From Euglena gracilis (taxonomy: Eukaryota; Euglenida; Euglenophyceae; Euglenales): DNA of 64,000 bases. Shown here piece after piece: positions 36,401-50,300 of the stretch. Location: the NCBI GenBank assembly GCA_039621445.1, contig CP154957.1, positions 22,900,761 to 22,964,760 on the forward strand, in the 5' to 3' direction. Each line of letters begins with the position of its first letter. Within the stretch, counting starts at the first letter, position 1. The position numbers were made by a program, and so were the translations under genes. The notes beneath the pieces are model-generated. The model saw only the letters and a program-made list of their open reading frames with translations. It was not told where the DNA came from and ran no database searches.

Positions 36401-39400
36401 GCGGAAAATTGCGGAAATTGCGGAAAAATTGCGGATATCAATTTCCCCCCCTGCTAAACTGGATTCTATCAATGTTGCTGTCTCCAACATCCCTGAGCTC
36501 CGAGAAGGAATTTACCGAGAAAGAATTTACATACAATTTGCATCTTGTGTGTGCGTTTATGTTTCGTGTTTATTTGCATTTTTTGTGTTTTTTTGCGTCG
36601 ATTGCGGGCCCGTGCTCTCCCCCTGCCCCAGGGTCAGGGCGGTCCTTAAGCAAAAAAAAAAAATCCCGTCCCGGCACAGCCGAGAAATTTTTTTGAAAAT
36701 CCATGACCGAAAAGTGGCCGTATTTTGCCCGAAACGGGTCGACTTCGGGAAAAAAAGTGATTCCTGGCACTTTTGGAACATCGCCCATCCGCCCATAGCG
36801 TCAAAAAATGCGTTTTTCGACTTTTTGGTTTTCGACCCCCGTTCAAGTCCCGGTCGATCCTTGGTCGGGGGGGCGGTCCTTAAGGGGCGGTCCTTAAAAA
36901 AAAAAAAAAAAAACTTCCCGTCCTTTATGGACCGCCCTGCCCAGGGATAGATGGGTCGGACCCCCTCCCAACACGGAGGGGGGGGGGTCGGACCCCTCCT
37001 CCTACCTCGAAACTGAGGGCGGCCCGGAAAATTTTCGGTTTTGTGGACGGGCAAAGGGCCGGAAATCGGCCAAAATTGTCCAAAAATCCTTGATTCTTTT
37101 TATTTTTCTTTGAAAATTAATCCAAATATGCGAATTTTTTGAACATTCTTTATCTGGAAAGCACCAAAACATCAAAAAAATGGGCAATATGCTCAACAAT
37201 AAGGAAATGGGGCGTTTCTGGTCATTTCCGATGGGCAGTGCTGGAATTTTTTTGCTATTTTTGGAACCTGCTAAAAGGACTTGGTCCCAACCCCCCCCCC
37301 CCCCAGGGGATTGGGACCAGGTTTTGTGTGGTGCGCGTTACGTGTCTGATGGTGCCATGCTGCAGCAGATGCTCGAGGCTTGTGGCAGCCAGGGCAGCCC
37401 GGCCCGGCCCGGGGTTAAAATGCCCAAAAGTGGTTTGGGCATTTTCCGCCCAAAAAAAAAAGAAGAAAAAATTCAAAAAAAAAAAAACAAAAAATAAAAA
37501 AAAAAACAAAAACAAAACATTCAAAAAAAAAAAAAAAAACAAAAAAAAAATTCAAAAATATAAGAAAGAAAAAGAAAAATAAAAAAAAAAAAATTCCAAA
37601 AAAAAAAAAAGTAAAAAGAAAACAAAAAAAGAAAACACAAAAAAAAAAGGGCTTCATTTTTGGTCTCCGGACATTTTTGACCCAAACAAAATGCATGGGT
37701 TTCTGGGTTTCGGGCCAAGAACGGGGGGCTGGGGGGTTGAAAAGCGTTCATTTTTGGCTCGAAAACAGTTTTTCCGGGTCTGGAAGGCAAAAAGGATGGT
37801 TTTGGGCAATTTTTTTTCTTTTTTCCGTTTTTCTTTTTCAGGCCCCGAAATGGCCCAAAACGGCATAGTTGGAAGCCTGCCGCGCTGTTTTGGGCCGTAA
37901 ATCGGCCATATCTCGGACTCGGTGGGGTGTTACGGGGAAATCAAAATATCATTAGATAAGGCGTCCCAAGGGCTTCACTTTAGGCCTCCGTACATTTCCT
38001 TTGATTTTGCTTCATTTCCGAGATACCATACCCCCCCCCCCCCCGTACTCTTCCCATCACAGGTTCGGGAAGAATACGATGGCAGGGCACTTTTTCTTTG
38101 CCACCAAAGGGTTGACCTGGGGTTCCTTTGAGGTCCCATGGGAAGAGTACGGGGGGCCCCCCTGTACTATTCTCTCCCCCGTGCTCTTCCCATGGGGCTC
38201 AAAAGGCGCCGAAGGGGGGGAAGAGTACGTGGGGGGGGGGGCATGGTATTTTGGAAACATCGATTTTTTGGCCCAAAACGGCCCAAGAAATGGGCCAAAA
38301 CTGGCCGAAAAATGGCCGTAATTCGGGCTGCACGACGAGTTGGAGGGAAAATAAAGCATGGTTGGACAAGACATTCCAAGGGCTTCATTTTTAGTCTCCG
38401 GACAATTTCTTTGACTTTGATTCATTGTCGAGATATTTTGGAAAAATTGTTGTTTTTTTTGACCCCCCCCAAAAGGGTCCAAAAAAAAAAACGCCCCCAA
38501 AATGGCCGTTTTGGGTATGTTGGCAGCCAAAACGGCAAACGGGGGGTGATAGAGGGTCTCCAGGGGTACATTTCGGCAGACTGACAATTCCAGAAAGAAT
38601 ATTTGTTTTCTCCAGATATTTTCGAAAAATCGATTTTTTTTAACCAAAAATCTCACCCCGGTGAAATGGCAGAGTGGTGTTCATATTGACCCAAATTAGC
38701 CCAATATTTGCCCAAATCAATGCAAAATAGCCCAAATTAGCAAAAAAAAATATAAAACATTTTGCCAAAAAAGCCAAGGTGGGTGTAATGGGAGGCTGGG
38801 AGGCAACATAGAGCTTAATCAAAACCGAAAATGAATTTATTCGGCCCGAATTGTACCTGAAATTATTTGCCGTGCAAAAAAGGGTCACGTGAAATCCAAA
38901 ATGGTGTTCATTTGGCTGTGCCCAAGGGGGAGGGGGGCGGGGGAGGGGGCCTGCGGCCCCTCCCCCCACCCCCTCCCCCCCCCGGACCCCCCCCCCCCAC
39001 CCCCTCCCCTCTCCCCCCCCCCCCTACCCCCCTCCCCCCTCCCCTGCTCCCCAATAACAACATCCTTTTGTGTGGACAAAGTTTGGCGGACAAGGCATAA
39101 ATAGCAAACGGGTAAACGGTAAAAGCGAAATTGGGCGGACATGGCGTCTTTGTGGCGAATGGATAAATGGTTTTCAACCAATTCTGCAATTGGCGGACAT
39201 GGCGTAAATAGCAAATGGGCAAACGTGATTTGTGTCCGTAAATATAAAAGCGGATGCAGAGGTGGAGGGTCGAACATGGCCTGTGTACAAAATTGGTTAC
39301 CTGCCGGAGGCTCCAGGGAGGCTCCAGAGAGGCTCCAGGTAACCAGCCTCCAGGGAGGCTCCCTTTTAGTGAGCCTCCAGGAGGCTCCAGGGAGGCTCCA

Positions 39401-42400
39401 GGGGGGCTCCAGGGAGGCTCCACGGAGGTTCAGGTAACCAAAAGTGAGGATTCCAAATTTTCTGGGACCCTAAAAACATCATCTGGAAGAATTTTTTTTC
39501 ATAGTCGTAAAATTTTCCAACACAAGAAAAAGAACAACGACGTAATAAAATGGTTCCCCTGCACTACCCCCCCCCCCCACATTTTCCCCCCCCCACCAGG
39601 CTTTTGCTTAAGGATTTGCATTTCCCCCCCCCCCCCCGGGGGGGGTGTCGCAGTACCCCAGGGGGGGGGGGGGCAGGCTGGCTGCAGCAAGTCCAAAATT
39701 GGCAAGTGGAAATCCTGGTGGACCCCGGGGGGGGGGGCAAAAAATTTGGGACCCCCGAAACTTGCCAAATAGCCCATTTTTTGGCCATTTTTGGGATATT
39801 TTTTGAACAAATCAGCCCCCCCCCCCCACATTCATTTCCACCTCGGGGCACAGCACCGGAGGAAATTTTTTTCCAGTTGGGGGGCCCCGGAACCTCCCCC
39901 CCTCCCCCGGGGGCAGGGAGGTCCCTCTTTTCTAGTTTTTCCAATAAAATGGCTAGCCAGTGGACTCCAGGGGGCCTTGAGCAAAAGCCATCCACAGATC
40001 CCTCCCACAGTACCCCACACTTAAGTGGGGGCTCCACTTCATGCCATATGACTAGGCCACTTCCTGAAAGAATTATTGTGGGCATTGCTGGGAGGATCTA
40101 AAGAGGGCAAGGGGGTTTTGATGCAAAAAAATCAGATCCTTGAGCCCTGCAAAAACCCTCTTTCGTTTTACGTCTTTTTGCTTTTGGGCGTGGTGAATAT
40201 TTGTATTTGTTGGTTTCCCATGGCCGTTTACATTCTTTTGTACCAAAAATTTTGAGATGACAGAGTTTTATATCCCATTTTTTTTTTTTTCCCCAAAATT
40301 TTTCGCATTTTCACCGCCTGGTCAAGAAAATAGCCCCCTGAAACGTGAAAAAAGAGAAAAATGAGTATGCCGAACTGAATACTGCCATACAACTACTGAA
40401 TATACCATATACCATGAATATGCCATGAAAATACAAATTCACCCAAAGACGTTGCATGCGTCCACATTGCAACAAAGATGTCAAAATGCCATGACACATG
40501 AGGAATTCACAAATGCAAATCCGGGGGACAAAGAAAAACTATGGATGCGTGCAAAACTCAACAAACAGGGAACTGTGAAGACCCTCAACTTCACAGAAAA
40601 AAAGAATGAAAATTGAAAAGTTTGTTTCAATTCGACACATACCTCCCTGGTCCGGACAGCGGACGTTCATTGGGCATGGTTGTCTGGGCATATTGCTATA
40701 AAAGCTGACAAACTAGACGGCCCAGACACCCCCTGTTCATTGGCAAGGGGGTTCAGAAGACATGAAGACACGGGGGGTGCTGGGTACACATACACAACAT
40801 ACACGTACACAAATTGCCTTCCCCCTAAAACTTCACACTTTCAGAAAAAGGCCCAAGCACACCTTCGGTCGCATAGGGCCACCATATTCCCCACGATCTC
40901 CCATCTGCGGCGGAGCTGCACCCTTCTTGGCGCGCAGAGCACCAGTCCTCTGCCCTCTCTGCTGAGGCAGGGGAACGCCATTGTCGCCGTTGTAGATCTC
41001 CGAAAACAGCTTGATCTTCTCTGGGGGCTCAGTCTGGTCGTGTTGGAAGCGCAGCAGGAATTCAACGGAATACATCTTCTTCGACCCAGGTGCCCCTTGG
41101 TACAAATCCATCGCCTCCTCTTTCACCTTCAGGGTTTGAAGCCAGGCAGAATGGGGCTGTTCTCCCCCCCTCCCGGAAACTGTCACCTGACAAAACAGCG
41201 AGTGCAGAGGCAGGTCCCTGTAAAGACAGGCCAGCGATTACGGGACTAGAGGTGCGGGGGGGGGGGGTGCAACACGGACCTTCAAAAAAACGTGATGCAC
41301 AACCCACAAAATAAACGCAAAAATAAACACAGGCTGCATATTAAATCCTGCATCCCCCGGGATATACACTTTCGGCTGGCAAGGTTCGAAAAATTTTCAG
41401 CTCCACCGAGGAAAATTTCTCATTTCACATAAAAATAAGCATTTTGTTGACCAAAAAATGCAAAAATGCCAAAAAACTGACAAAATTTTGGACTCAAGGA
41501 AAACTGAGAGCAAAAAAAGAATTGCATGGGTAACCAATAAACGTATCCAATCCATGGGTAACTAATACAAATATCCACCACGCCAAAAAGAAAAAAAGCA
41601 AAAAGATGCAAAATGAACAAGGACGAGGAAGAACCCGCAGGAAGAAACTTGCAGGATGAAATGCATTTACTATGAAAAATCAAATTCACCCAAAGATGTT
41701 GCATGCATTCACGTCGTAACAAAAGATGATTTTGACATGACACTTGGACACTTTTTTTTTATACCATTGCTTAACACCTGTCCCACCCCACCCCCGGGGG
41801 GGGGTGACTGACTGGTTTTCTGGCCATGAGCCCCCCCCGGGGGGGGGCGAAAATTAAAAAATGGAGGACCTGGCACTGGAAATTTTTTGGAATTTTTCTT
41901 TTTGGCAATAATGCCTTGCCAACAAAACATCAATTTTTTTTCTGCAAAAATCCAAAAATTGCCAGGAAAAACACACACACAAAAAACGCAAAAGCAAAAA
42001 ACTACAAATTTTCCCAAATCACAAAAAAAAACTGCAAAAAAAAAACGTGTTTGTGTTTCCCCCATGTCAGACGACAGTTTCCCAGAAAGTCAGGGTCAGA
42101 CCGGACAAACCTGCTCATCCGTTGTGTGCTCATCCTGTCAAACCCTGTTTATCCCTGGTGGGACCATGCTCCGCATCATTTGGTGTCGTCCAGCAGGCTC
42201 TGTGGTGCGTATTCAGAACACCATATTCAAAATAAAAAAGTAGGATGGAAAAAACATTAAAAGAGTGTGCTCCACAACCTGGGGGCGTCTTCCAAATTAA
42301 AAATAGGCCTGATTCCCACATCCTCCAAAGGCACAACTGAGTAAAATGGAGGATGGACCAAATTGCAGTGGAAGGTGGCTAAGAAATGAAACCCAAAACG

Positions 42401-45400
42401 CGTTGTGGTTAAAAATTTCTGAGTTCATTTTGTGTGGAAATGCTACTCAAATGGGGGGTAACCCTCGAAACAGAGGCTTTTCCTCAAGATCTGGGGGGGG
42501 GGGGGGCTTGGGAGACCCACTATTGGGGATCGTTTTCGGGTCCAAGTTTTATCCACACTTTGTGCCGAAAATAGAAAAAAAACCCCGCCTCTGGCGGGGT
42601 ACCCACTCGGCCCGCCCCTGAGGGGGGGGGGGGGGGGGCTCGCCTGGGACCCACCCACTCACCCACCCCCTCCCTGGGTTGCGAAACTTCAAAAAAAAAC
42701 ATGCACTGAAAAAATTTATCTGCCTCAAGAAACTGAGATGCCAAAAAAAAAACTGCCAGTTGCATGTAAATTCCTCAAGGAGCAGGAGCGGGGGGTTGAT
42801 CTGGCCTGGGGGGGGGGGGTAGTGGGCCGACCCTAGGGTCGGCCCAATACGACCCTAGGGTCTAAGGTCGCTCTAGGGTCGCCCATCCTAGGGCCTCGGG
42901 CCTAGCGGCCCACCCCACGACCTCGACCCCCCTATCAAACAAATTTCGAATTTTTTTTTGACGTTTTTAAGCCTTCAAATACAAAGAAAACAAAAAGAAG
43001 GAATACTAATATTGATTACTTATGCTAAAATACACCCCAAAAAACACTTGGTGATATGAGGGGTTTTTGTGATTTTGGGGCCTTTGAACAGTCGAGCAAC
43101 ACAAGGGATTTGCCCACCTAAACAATTTGGAAACACAAGGGATTTTGTTATTTTGGGGCCCTCGAAGAGTTGAGCATCAAAAGGGATTTGGCCCCCAAAA
43201 CGGGTTTGAAACACAAGGCTATTGACCCCAAAATCACAAAATCCCTCATGTCACCAAGCGTTTTTGGGAGTATTTCAGCATAATCAATATTAATATTCCT
43301 TCCTTTTGTTTTCTTTTGTATTTGAAGGCCTAAAACATCAAAAAAAATTTCGAAATTTTTTTGATAGGGGAGAGGTCGTGGGGTGGGCCAACCCTAGGGT
43401 CGGCCCACGACCCCAGGATGGACGACTCTAAGGTCGGCCCACTCCACGTCCTGGGGCTTAGCGACCCTAGCGACCCCAGGGTCGGCCCACTACCCCCCCC
43501 CCCCGGCCAGATCCGGTAGCCTCAAGGAGCCAGTTACACTTTCTTGCTGGAGAGAACTTGAACTGAAGAGAAAATAGTCTTCTAATCTCCAGGTCCAAAC
43601 CTTCAAAGAAATCTGTCAAGTCACTTCTGGCCAACCCCTCCCCCAGGCCGGGGAGGGGTCTGGAGCCAAAAACTGCTCACTCCCCTGGAAGGTCAGACAC
43701 ACCTTGAGCAACAATTTCTGCCCCCCCCCCGGGGGGTTGGCCAGAAATGGTCAAAAGTGGCCTATCTTCTGAGAAAATTTTGAAACCAGCAAAACCCATT
43801 TATTTTGGGCTGATTCAGAACAAATCCCAAAAGCAGTCTGGGGAAGCCAACCATCCCCTGGGGTGGGGGGGGGTAGTGCCACACTGAGCATGTGGAAAAT
43901 AAATCCCCCAAATCAAGTGCTCTGGTCCATTTTTGCATGCAAAATATTCTCCTCTGGTTTTCATTCTTTTACGCTCAGCCTGCAAATGCAGTTTTTTTGG
44001 GGGGGCATGTTGCCCAATGGATACACGGCATATATGCCTATGTGGACCATCAAACTACATTGCCTGCCGAGAACATGGTGTTCCCTGTCCCCTTCATTTT
44101 TGCCGGAGTCAAAAAATGGCCACAAAGGGAACAAACAATCTTGTCACAATTCCTCCATCATCTGTCCCAAGTCCCACAAATTCTGCAACAAAACGGGAAA
44201 AAAATTCTGGTGCACAGCAAGCAAAGAAAGGTCTAGGTGCAAAAAATGACAGCGCTCTTTATTTTTGTAAAAGAGGCAAAACCCGGGACAGTGGACAAAA
44301 AAAAGAGACCAGGGAGGACAATGGGTGTTTGCTATAAAAAGGAGCCTGGTGTGAGTGCCTTCACAATGAAACTAACAAAGATGGCGAACCTGGAACCATA
44401 TCGTAACTCATCTCTGTCCCCACTTCAGATGACATCATCGCATCAGAACTGTCCTCTTGAGAATCCAGTTCAGACATGCGTGGTGATGTGGACTGGCCCT
44501 GAGCAGCCCCGGGAATCTTCAAATTGCTCGACTCTGCATTCCAACCCTGAGGCCCCTTGGGGTACATGGGCATGCCCTCATCATCAGGCTCCACGTCCTG
44601 CACTTCTGATTGTTTCCCGTTTCTTAACTTTTATTTTGGACTCAGTAGACAGGGGGTGTGAACAGCTGGTGTAAATATTTTAGAAAGAAAAGCCCCAAGG
44701 TCACCAGACATGACAAAATCAAAAGCGGTGGAGGTTCCTCAGGTTAATTTTGGCAATTTTTTTTGGCCCACCTCATCCCTGAAATGATGAAAATTTGCAG
44801 GTTGCACAACACATGAATGCCAAAATTTCAGGATGAGGCTGTTGGTCTGACTGGTTGCTTGGTTAACTTGTTTTCTGGCTATTGACAAACCAAGTCCTGC
44901 CCAAACTATGCTTTGGATCTGGATTCCCAACCTGCTTCTGAAACCACAGACCGCAAGAGACAATAGAAAGAGAAGCCTGGTTCTCATCCAGCATTTGACG
45001 ATGAAGGTGGTGGTGTGCAAGATGGTGTTGCAGCCAGGTCGATCTTTGATTGCACAGCCCATGAAAAATTCAGAAACATTAAAAGATGTTTTCTCTCGAA
45101 AAGCGAATGTTTTTCTTCATGAATGCATTGTATACTAGACATGTAACACACTTTTGGAGAAATTGCACACAATGAAAACTTGATTTCATTCCAGTTGAAT
45201 TCATGGAAACAAAATGTCCCTGGTAAATGTTTGCGGAAGCCATCAAAAGGCCCCATGGGATTTTGGGGGAAATGATTTTTTTTTCAATGATTTAGGTTTT
45301 CTTTTGGTGATTTTACAGTGCCTCAACATTTATAAAAAAAACGTCTCTCCTTTGAAATGGGATCTGATGAACACACACACACACACACATGCACACATCC

Positions 45401-47279
45401 TCTCTTCTGATGCACACATCCTCTCTCTCTCTCTCTCTACGGTTTGGGCAAACATGGTGCCCCCAGCAGGCTTTTTTACCAACCCAGGGGGGGGGGGGGG
45501 CTTGTAAAGTGAATTTGAATGGGTGGGTCAGGGGAACCCACTTTTGGGGGGGGGGGGTGTTTGTTTTTGGCACGATGGGAATAACTCACTGTCATGGCAC
45601 ATTTTTTTAAATGAAGAACAAACCAAAAATACTTAAAATCATCGTCTTTTATGGACGGGTTTCAAAAATCACCTTTTGGCAAATGTACTTGAAATCGACC
45701 ATGTTTTTTTTGCAAACATCCAAAAAAGTTTCCAAAAATGACCACTCTGTCCGAGTTTGGGGAATAGCTCAAGGTTCCCCGAGCTGTAAACCCCCCCACC
45801 TATAAGAAACCCATTTTTCGTAGATGGCCGAAAACCCGCCGAAAGGGTTTCTTATAGGTGGGGGTTTTGTATGGGTGGGTGTTGAGGTCATTGCTAGGAG
45901 GTTTCTTTCAGGTGGGCGTTTCTTATAATCTTCCTAGGTCTTGTGGTCTTCCTTTGTTGATTGAAGCCTATTGTTGTGCAGCTCCAACTCCAGTGCGTTC
46001 CAAAAAGCGGCTGCACATTGCTTCCTGCTTTTCCAAAAAGCAGTGACACCAAATCTCTTTTGCCTGCACTGGACAAAAGCGTTTTTGTCTGTTGCATCTC
46101 CGACAATTGTGCTCGACTGCTCCCGTTTAACATGGCATTTCTTGGGGTTTCTTATAAGTGGCCAACCAAGAGCTCCCAAGGGGTTTGTCAGAGGTGCGGG
46201 TTTCTTAAAGCTGGGTGTCGGTCCGAAAATCCCCAAAGGGTTTTTTTTCATCGAAGGGGGTTTACTGTTCCCATTGGGCTGTAAAAGGTCCTGGGGGGGT
46301 ACTTTGAAGCGCCCCTCCAGGAGTCCCCAAGGCCCCAAGACCTAGGCTGGGAGGAGGGGGTCCTTTTGGGTCAACCCAACAGAGGCCACCGAACCCTCGG
46401 AGCGTTGGTCGACCCAGGGTTGGGTGGCACAACTTTTCTGAATGCGGACTTACTCGGCCTTGTGTTTGGTAGGGCGCTGTGGTTGGTTGATGATTCCGAA
46501 CTTTATAGCACCTGTCTGTTTTATTCCCGTTGCTTCTCAAACTTAGGTTAATGCGGTCACGCGCCTTTACAAAGCTCACACGCATTCGGTCCTTGTGCCC
46601 TCATTACTGAAGTAGTTCCCATCGCCCCTCTATGAGAGCCAAAAAAGGTTTCAATGGGGAGGCTGGTGAGCTCCTTTCCTAGCCCCTTGTTGCTCCTAGG
46701 CCGAGATATGTCTCACGGGGCCCTTGGGGGTAACTGTGAACACTTTTTGTGAAACCTGGAGCACAGAAAGGGGAGGAAAACCCCCTCCGAGGTCCCCGGG
46801 TGGAGTTCCCGTGCAGTTCCCCATCCGTTTTGGGTAATTTTCAAAAAATCGATTTTTTGGCCCCTGGAAGGCTAAAAAAAACGGCTAAGTCCTGTGGGAA
46901 CCTCTTTTTGGAGGCCCCGTGTGGGCCCCAAAACGGTCTGGAGGGGCCGGGGGTATGTGGGGCGTATGCAGGCCACTTGGGGGTCCCCAATGGTTGGTTT
47001 GGGTCCCCGGTTGGGTCCGTGCAGTTCCCCATCGGTTTTGGGCAATTTTCGGAAAATCCATTTTTTGACCCTGTACACACAGGCTGCAGGGCCCCGAAAA
47101 CGCTGAAGTCCTCAAGTTTGGGGTCCGACCCCCAGTTGCACTCACCTACGTGTGCAGTTGCGACCTGGGACCCATGCCATCCAACGGAGGGACCCCATGT
47201 TCCTTTGAGAGTTTCACATCAGATCGGGTCGACCGACTGTCATATCCCGGGAAAACTCTTTATTATTATTTGTAGTAGT

Positions 47280-47317
<38 letters not shown>

Positions 47318-47337
47318 TAATAGTAGTAGTAGTAGTG

Positions 47338-47376
<39 letters not shown>

Positions 47377-50300
47377 CCCAGGAGTCCCCTATTTTTGGCC
47401 CGTGGTGGCTCCTACCGGGACGGTTGGACCGAAACTCCGACACCTACCCCCCCCCCGTTTGGGGTTTGGCCACTCTCAATAAACTAGGTCCCGAACCCTG
47501 GCGGAACAGCGTACCTATACCTACTGGGGTGAACCACCCCCTGAATAGATATAATAATTGTAATTTTTGGGTTCCAACACCAAATTTTCGGAGGAAAATG
47601 CCCAATTTGAGGTGCAAACTCCAAAATTTGGAAGCAAATGCCTAATTTTGGGTGTAAAATCCTAATTTTGGGTCATCATTACTGATTATTCAATGAGCAT
47701 GGACGCTCTTTCCGTTGGCGGCTTCCAGTATGTTGTGCATGTTTGTCATCCAACTTGCCATGGGTCGGTTAATTTCTTTTTTTTTGTTGAAATTCTGCAA
47801 TGGGTCGGTTTGGAAGGGTAGGTCGGTTTAGAAGGGGGGTCGGTTTAAATGGGGGGGTCGCTGAGCTCTTATCCCTTTATGGGTAAGAGCGAAGCTTACC
47901 ACCGTCGAAAGCCCCCCCCTCGCCCCCCCCGCCCCCCCCCCCCCCCCCCCCGGGTCGGGGCCACCAGGAGAACCGACGGATTATCACCATGATCCCGGCC
48001 CAGTTCCCGGAATTTTTTTTTTCAGTCGCGAGCGACTGGATTCCTAGTTTCCGAATCACCTGGGTTTGACCCCCAACTCCCCGCCAGGCCCGAGTTATTC
48101 ACGCGCGAAGGGGTCCAAACTCGGTAGGATTTGCCCGCCCCCCCTGGATGAGCCCCCCCCCCCCTTTGGACTCTGCCATTTCGACCAAAAAATGTCAATT
48201 TTCAAAATATCTCCAAAATGAAGCCAAATCAAAGGAAATGTCCGGAGACCTAATTTGAAGCCCTTGGAATGCCCCATCCACCGGTATTTTGATTTCCCCC
48301 CAACTCCCCGCCTAGCCCGAGATACGGCCGTTTTCGGCGCAGCTGGCCGTTTTGTACATTTTTCCCTCTGTTCGACTTAGCCGTTTTCGGGGGGTGGGGG
48401 GTCAAAAAATCGATGTTTTCAAAATTTCTCGAAAATGATGCAAAATCAAAGCAAATGTCCGGAGACCTAAATTGAAGCCCTTGGAACGCTCTATCTACTG
48501 GGATTTTGGTTTCCCCGCAACTCCCCGCCCAGCCTGAGATACGGGCGTTTTTTTGGCCAATTTGGCCATTTCAGGCCATTTTGTACACTTTTCCCTCTGT
48601 TCGACTTAGCCATTTTCGGCCAAAAAAGTCGAAAAAAATCGAAAAAAATTTTGGCCTGCCGGACCCAGAAAAACTGTTTTTGAGCCGAAATCGAGCGTTT
48701 TTCGACCCGCCGGCGCCCCGTTTTGGGCCGCCGACCCATTGACGTCGAAAAAAATCAAAAAAAAATTTTTTGCCCGAAACGATGTTTTTTGGCCTCCCGG
48801 ACCCGGAAAAACTGTTTTTGAGCCGAAAACGAGCGTTTTTCGACCCGCCAGCGCCCCGTTTTGGGCCGCCAACCCATTGACTTTGGGTCAAAACCGGGTC
48901 GAAAAAGTCGAAAAAAATCGAAAAAATCTTTTTTGCCCGAAACGATGTTTTTTGGCTTCCCGACCCAGAAAAACTGTTTTTGAGCCGAAAACGAGCGTTT
49001 TTCGACCCGCCAGCGCCCCGTTTTGGGCCGCCGACCCATTGACTTTGGGTCAAAACCGGGTCAAAAAAGTCGAAAAAAATCGAAAAAAATTTTTTTGCCC
49101 GAAACGATGTTTTTTGGCCTCCCGGTCCCAGAAAAACTGTTTTTGAGCCGAAAACGAGCGTTTTTCGACCCGCCGGCGCCCTGTTTCTGGCACAAAACCC
49201 ATGGATTTCAGGCAAAATAGCTCCATGGAGTGGGCCGGTATGTATGGAGGGGTCGCTGAGCTCTTATCCCTTTATGGGTAAGAGCGAAGCTTACCACCGT
49301 CGAAATCCCCCCCCTCGACCCCCCCGCCCCCCCTCCCCCCCCCCCCGGGTCGGGGCCACCAGGAGAACCGACGGATTATCACCATGATCCCGGCTCAGTT
49401 CCCGGAATTTTTTTTTTAGTCGCGAGCGACTGGATTCCTAGTTTCCGAATCACCTGGGTTTGACCCCCAACTCCCCGCCAGGCCCGAGTTATTCACGCGC
49501 GAAGGGGTCCAAACTCGGTAGGATTTGCCCGCCCCCCCTGGATGAGCCCCCCCCCCCCTTTGGACTCTGCCATTTCGACCAAAAAATGTCAATTTTCAAA
49601 ATATCTCCAAAATGAAGCCAAATCAAAGGAAATGTCCGGAGACCTAATTTGAAGCCCTTGGAATGCCCCATCCACCGGTATTTTGATTTCCCCCCAACTC
49701 CCCGCCTAGCCCGAGATACGGCCGTTTTCGGCGCAGCTGGCCGTTTTGTACATTTTTCCCTCTGTTCGACTTAGCCGTTTTCGGGGGGTGGGGGGTCAAA
49801 AAATCGATGTTTTCAAAATTTCTCGAAAATGATGCAAAATCAAAGCAAATGTCCGGAGACCTAAATTGAAGCCCTTGGAACGCTCTATCTACTGGGATTT
49901 TGGTTTCCCCGCAACTCCCCGCCCAGCCTGAGATACGGGCGTTTTTTTGGCCAATTTGGCCATTTCAGGCCATTTTGTACACTTTTCCCTCTGTTCGACT
50001 TAGCCATTTTACGGCCAAAAAAGTCGAAAAAAATCGAAAAAATCTTTTTTGCCCGAAACGATGTTTTTTGGCCTGCCGGACCCAGAAAAACTGTTTTTGA
50101 GCCGAAAACGAGCGTTTTCGACCCGCCAGCGCCCCGTTTTGGGCCGCCAACCCATTGACTTTGGGTCAAAACCGGGTCGAAAAAGTCGAAAAAAATCGAA
50201 AAAATCTTTTTTGCCCGAAACGATGTTTTTTGGCTTCCCGACCCAGAAAAACTGTTTTTGAGCCGAAAACGAGCGTTTTTCGACCCGCCAGCGCCCCGTT

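Noticed and set aside
37255-37790. Phe-rich minus ORFs
   Set aside because: Translation of A-runs.
47262-47443. Poly-Ser ORF
   Set aside because: Direct translation of the GTA/GCA microsatellite.
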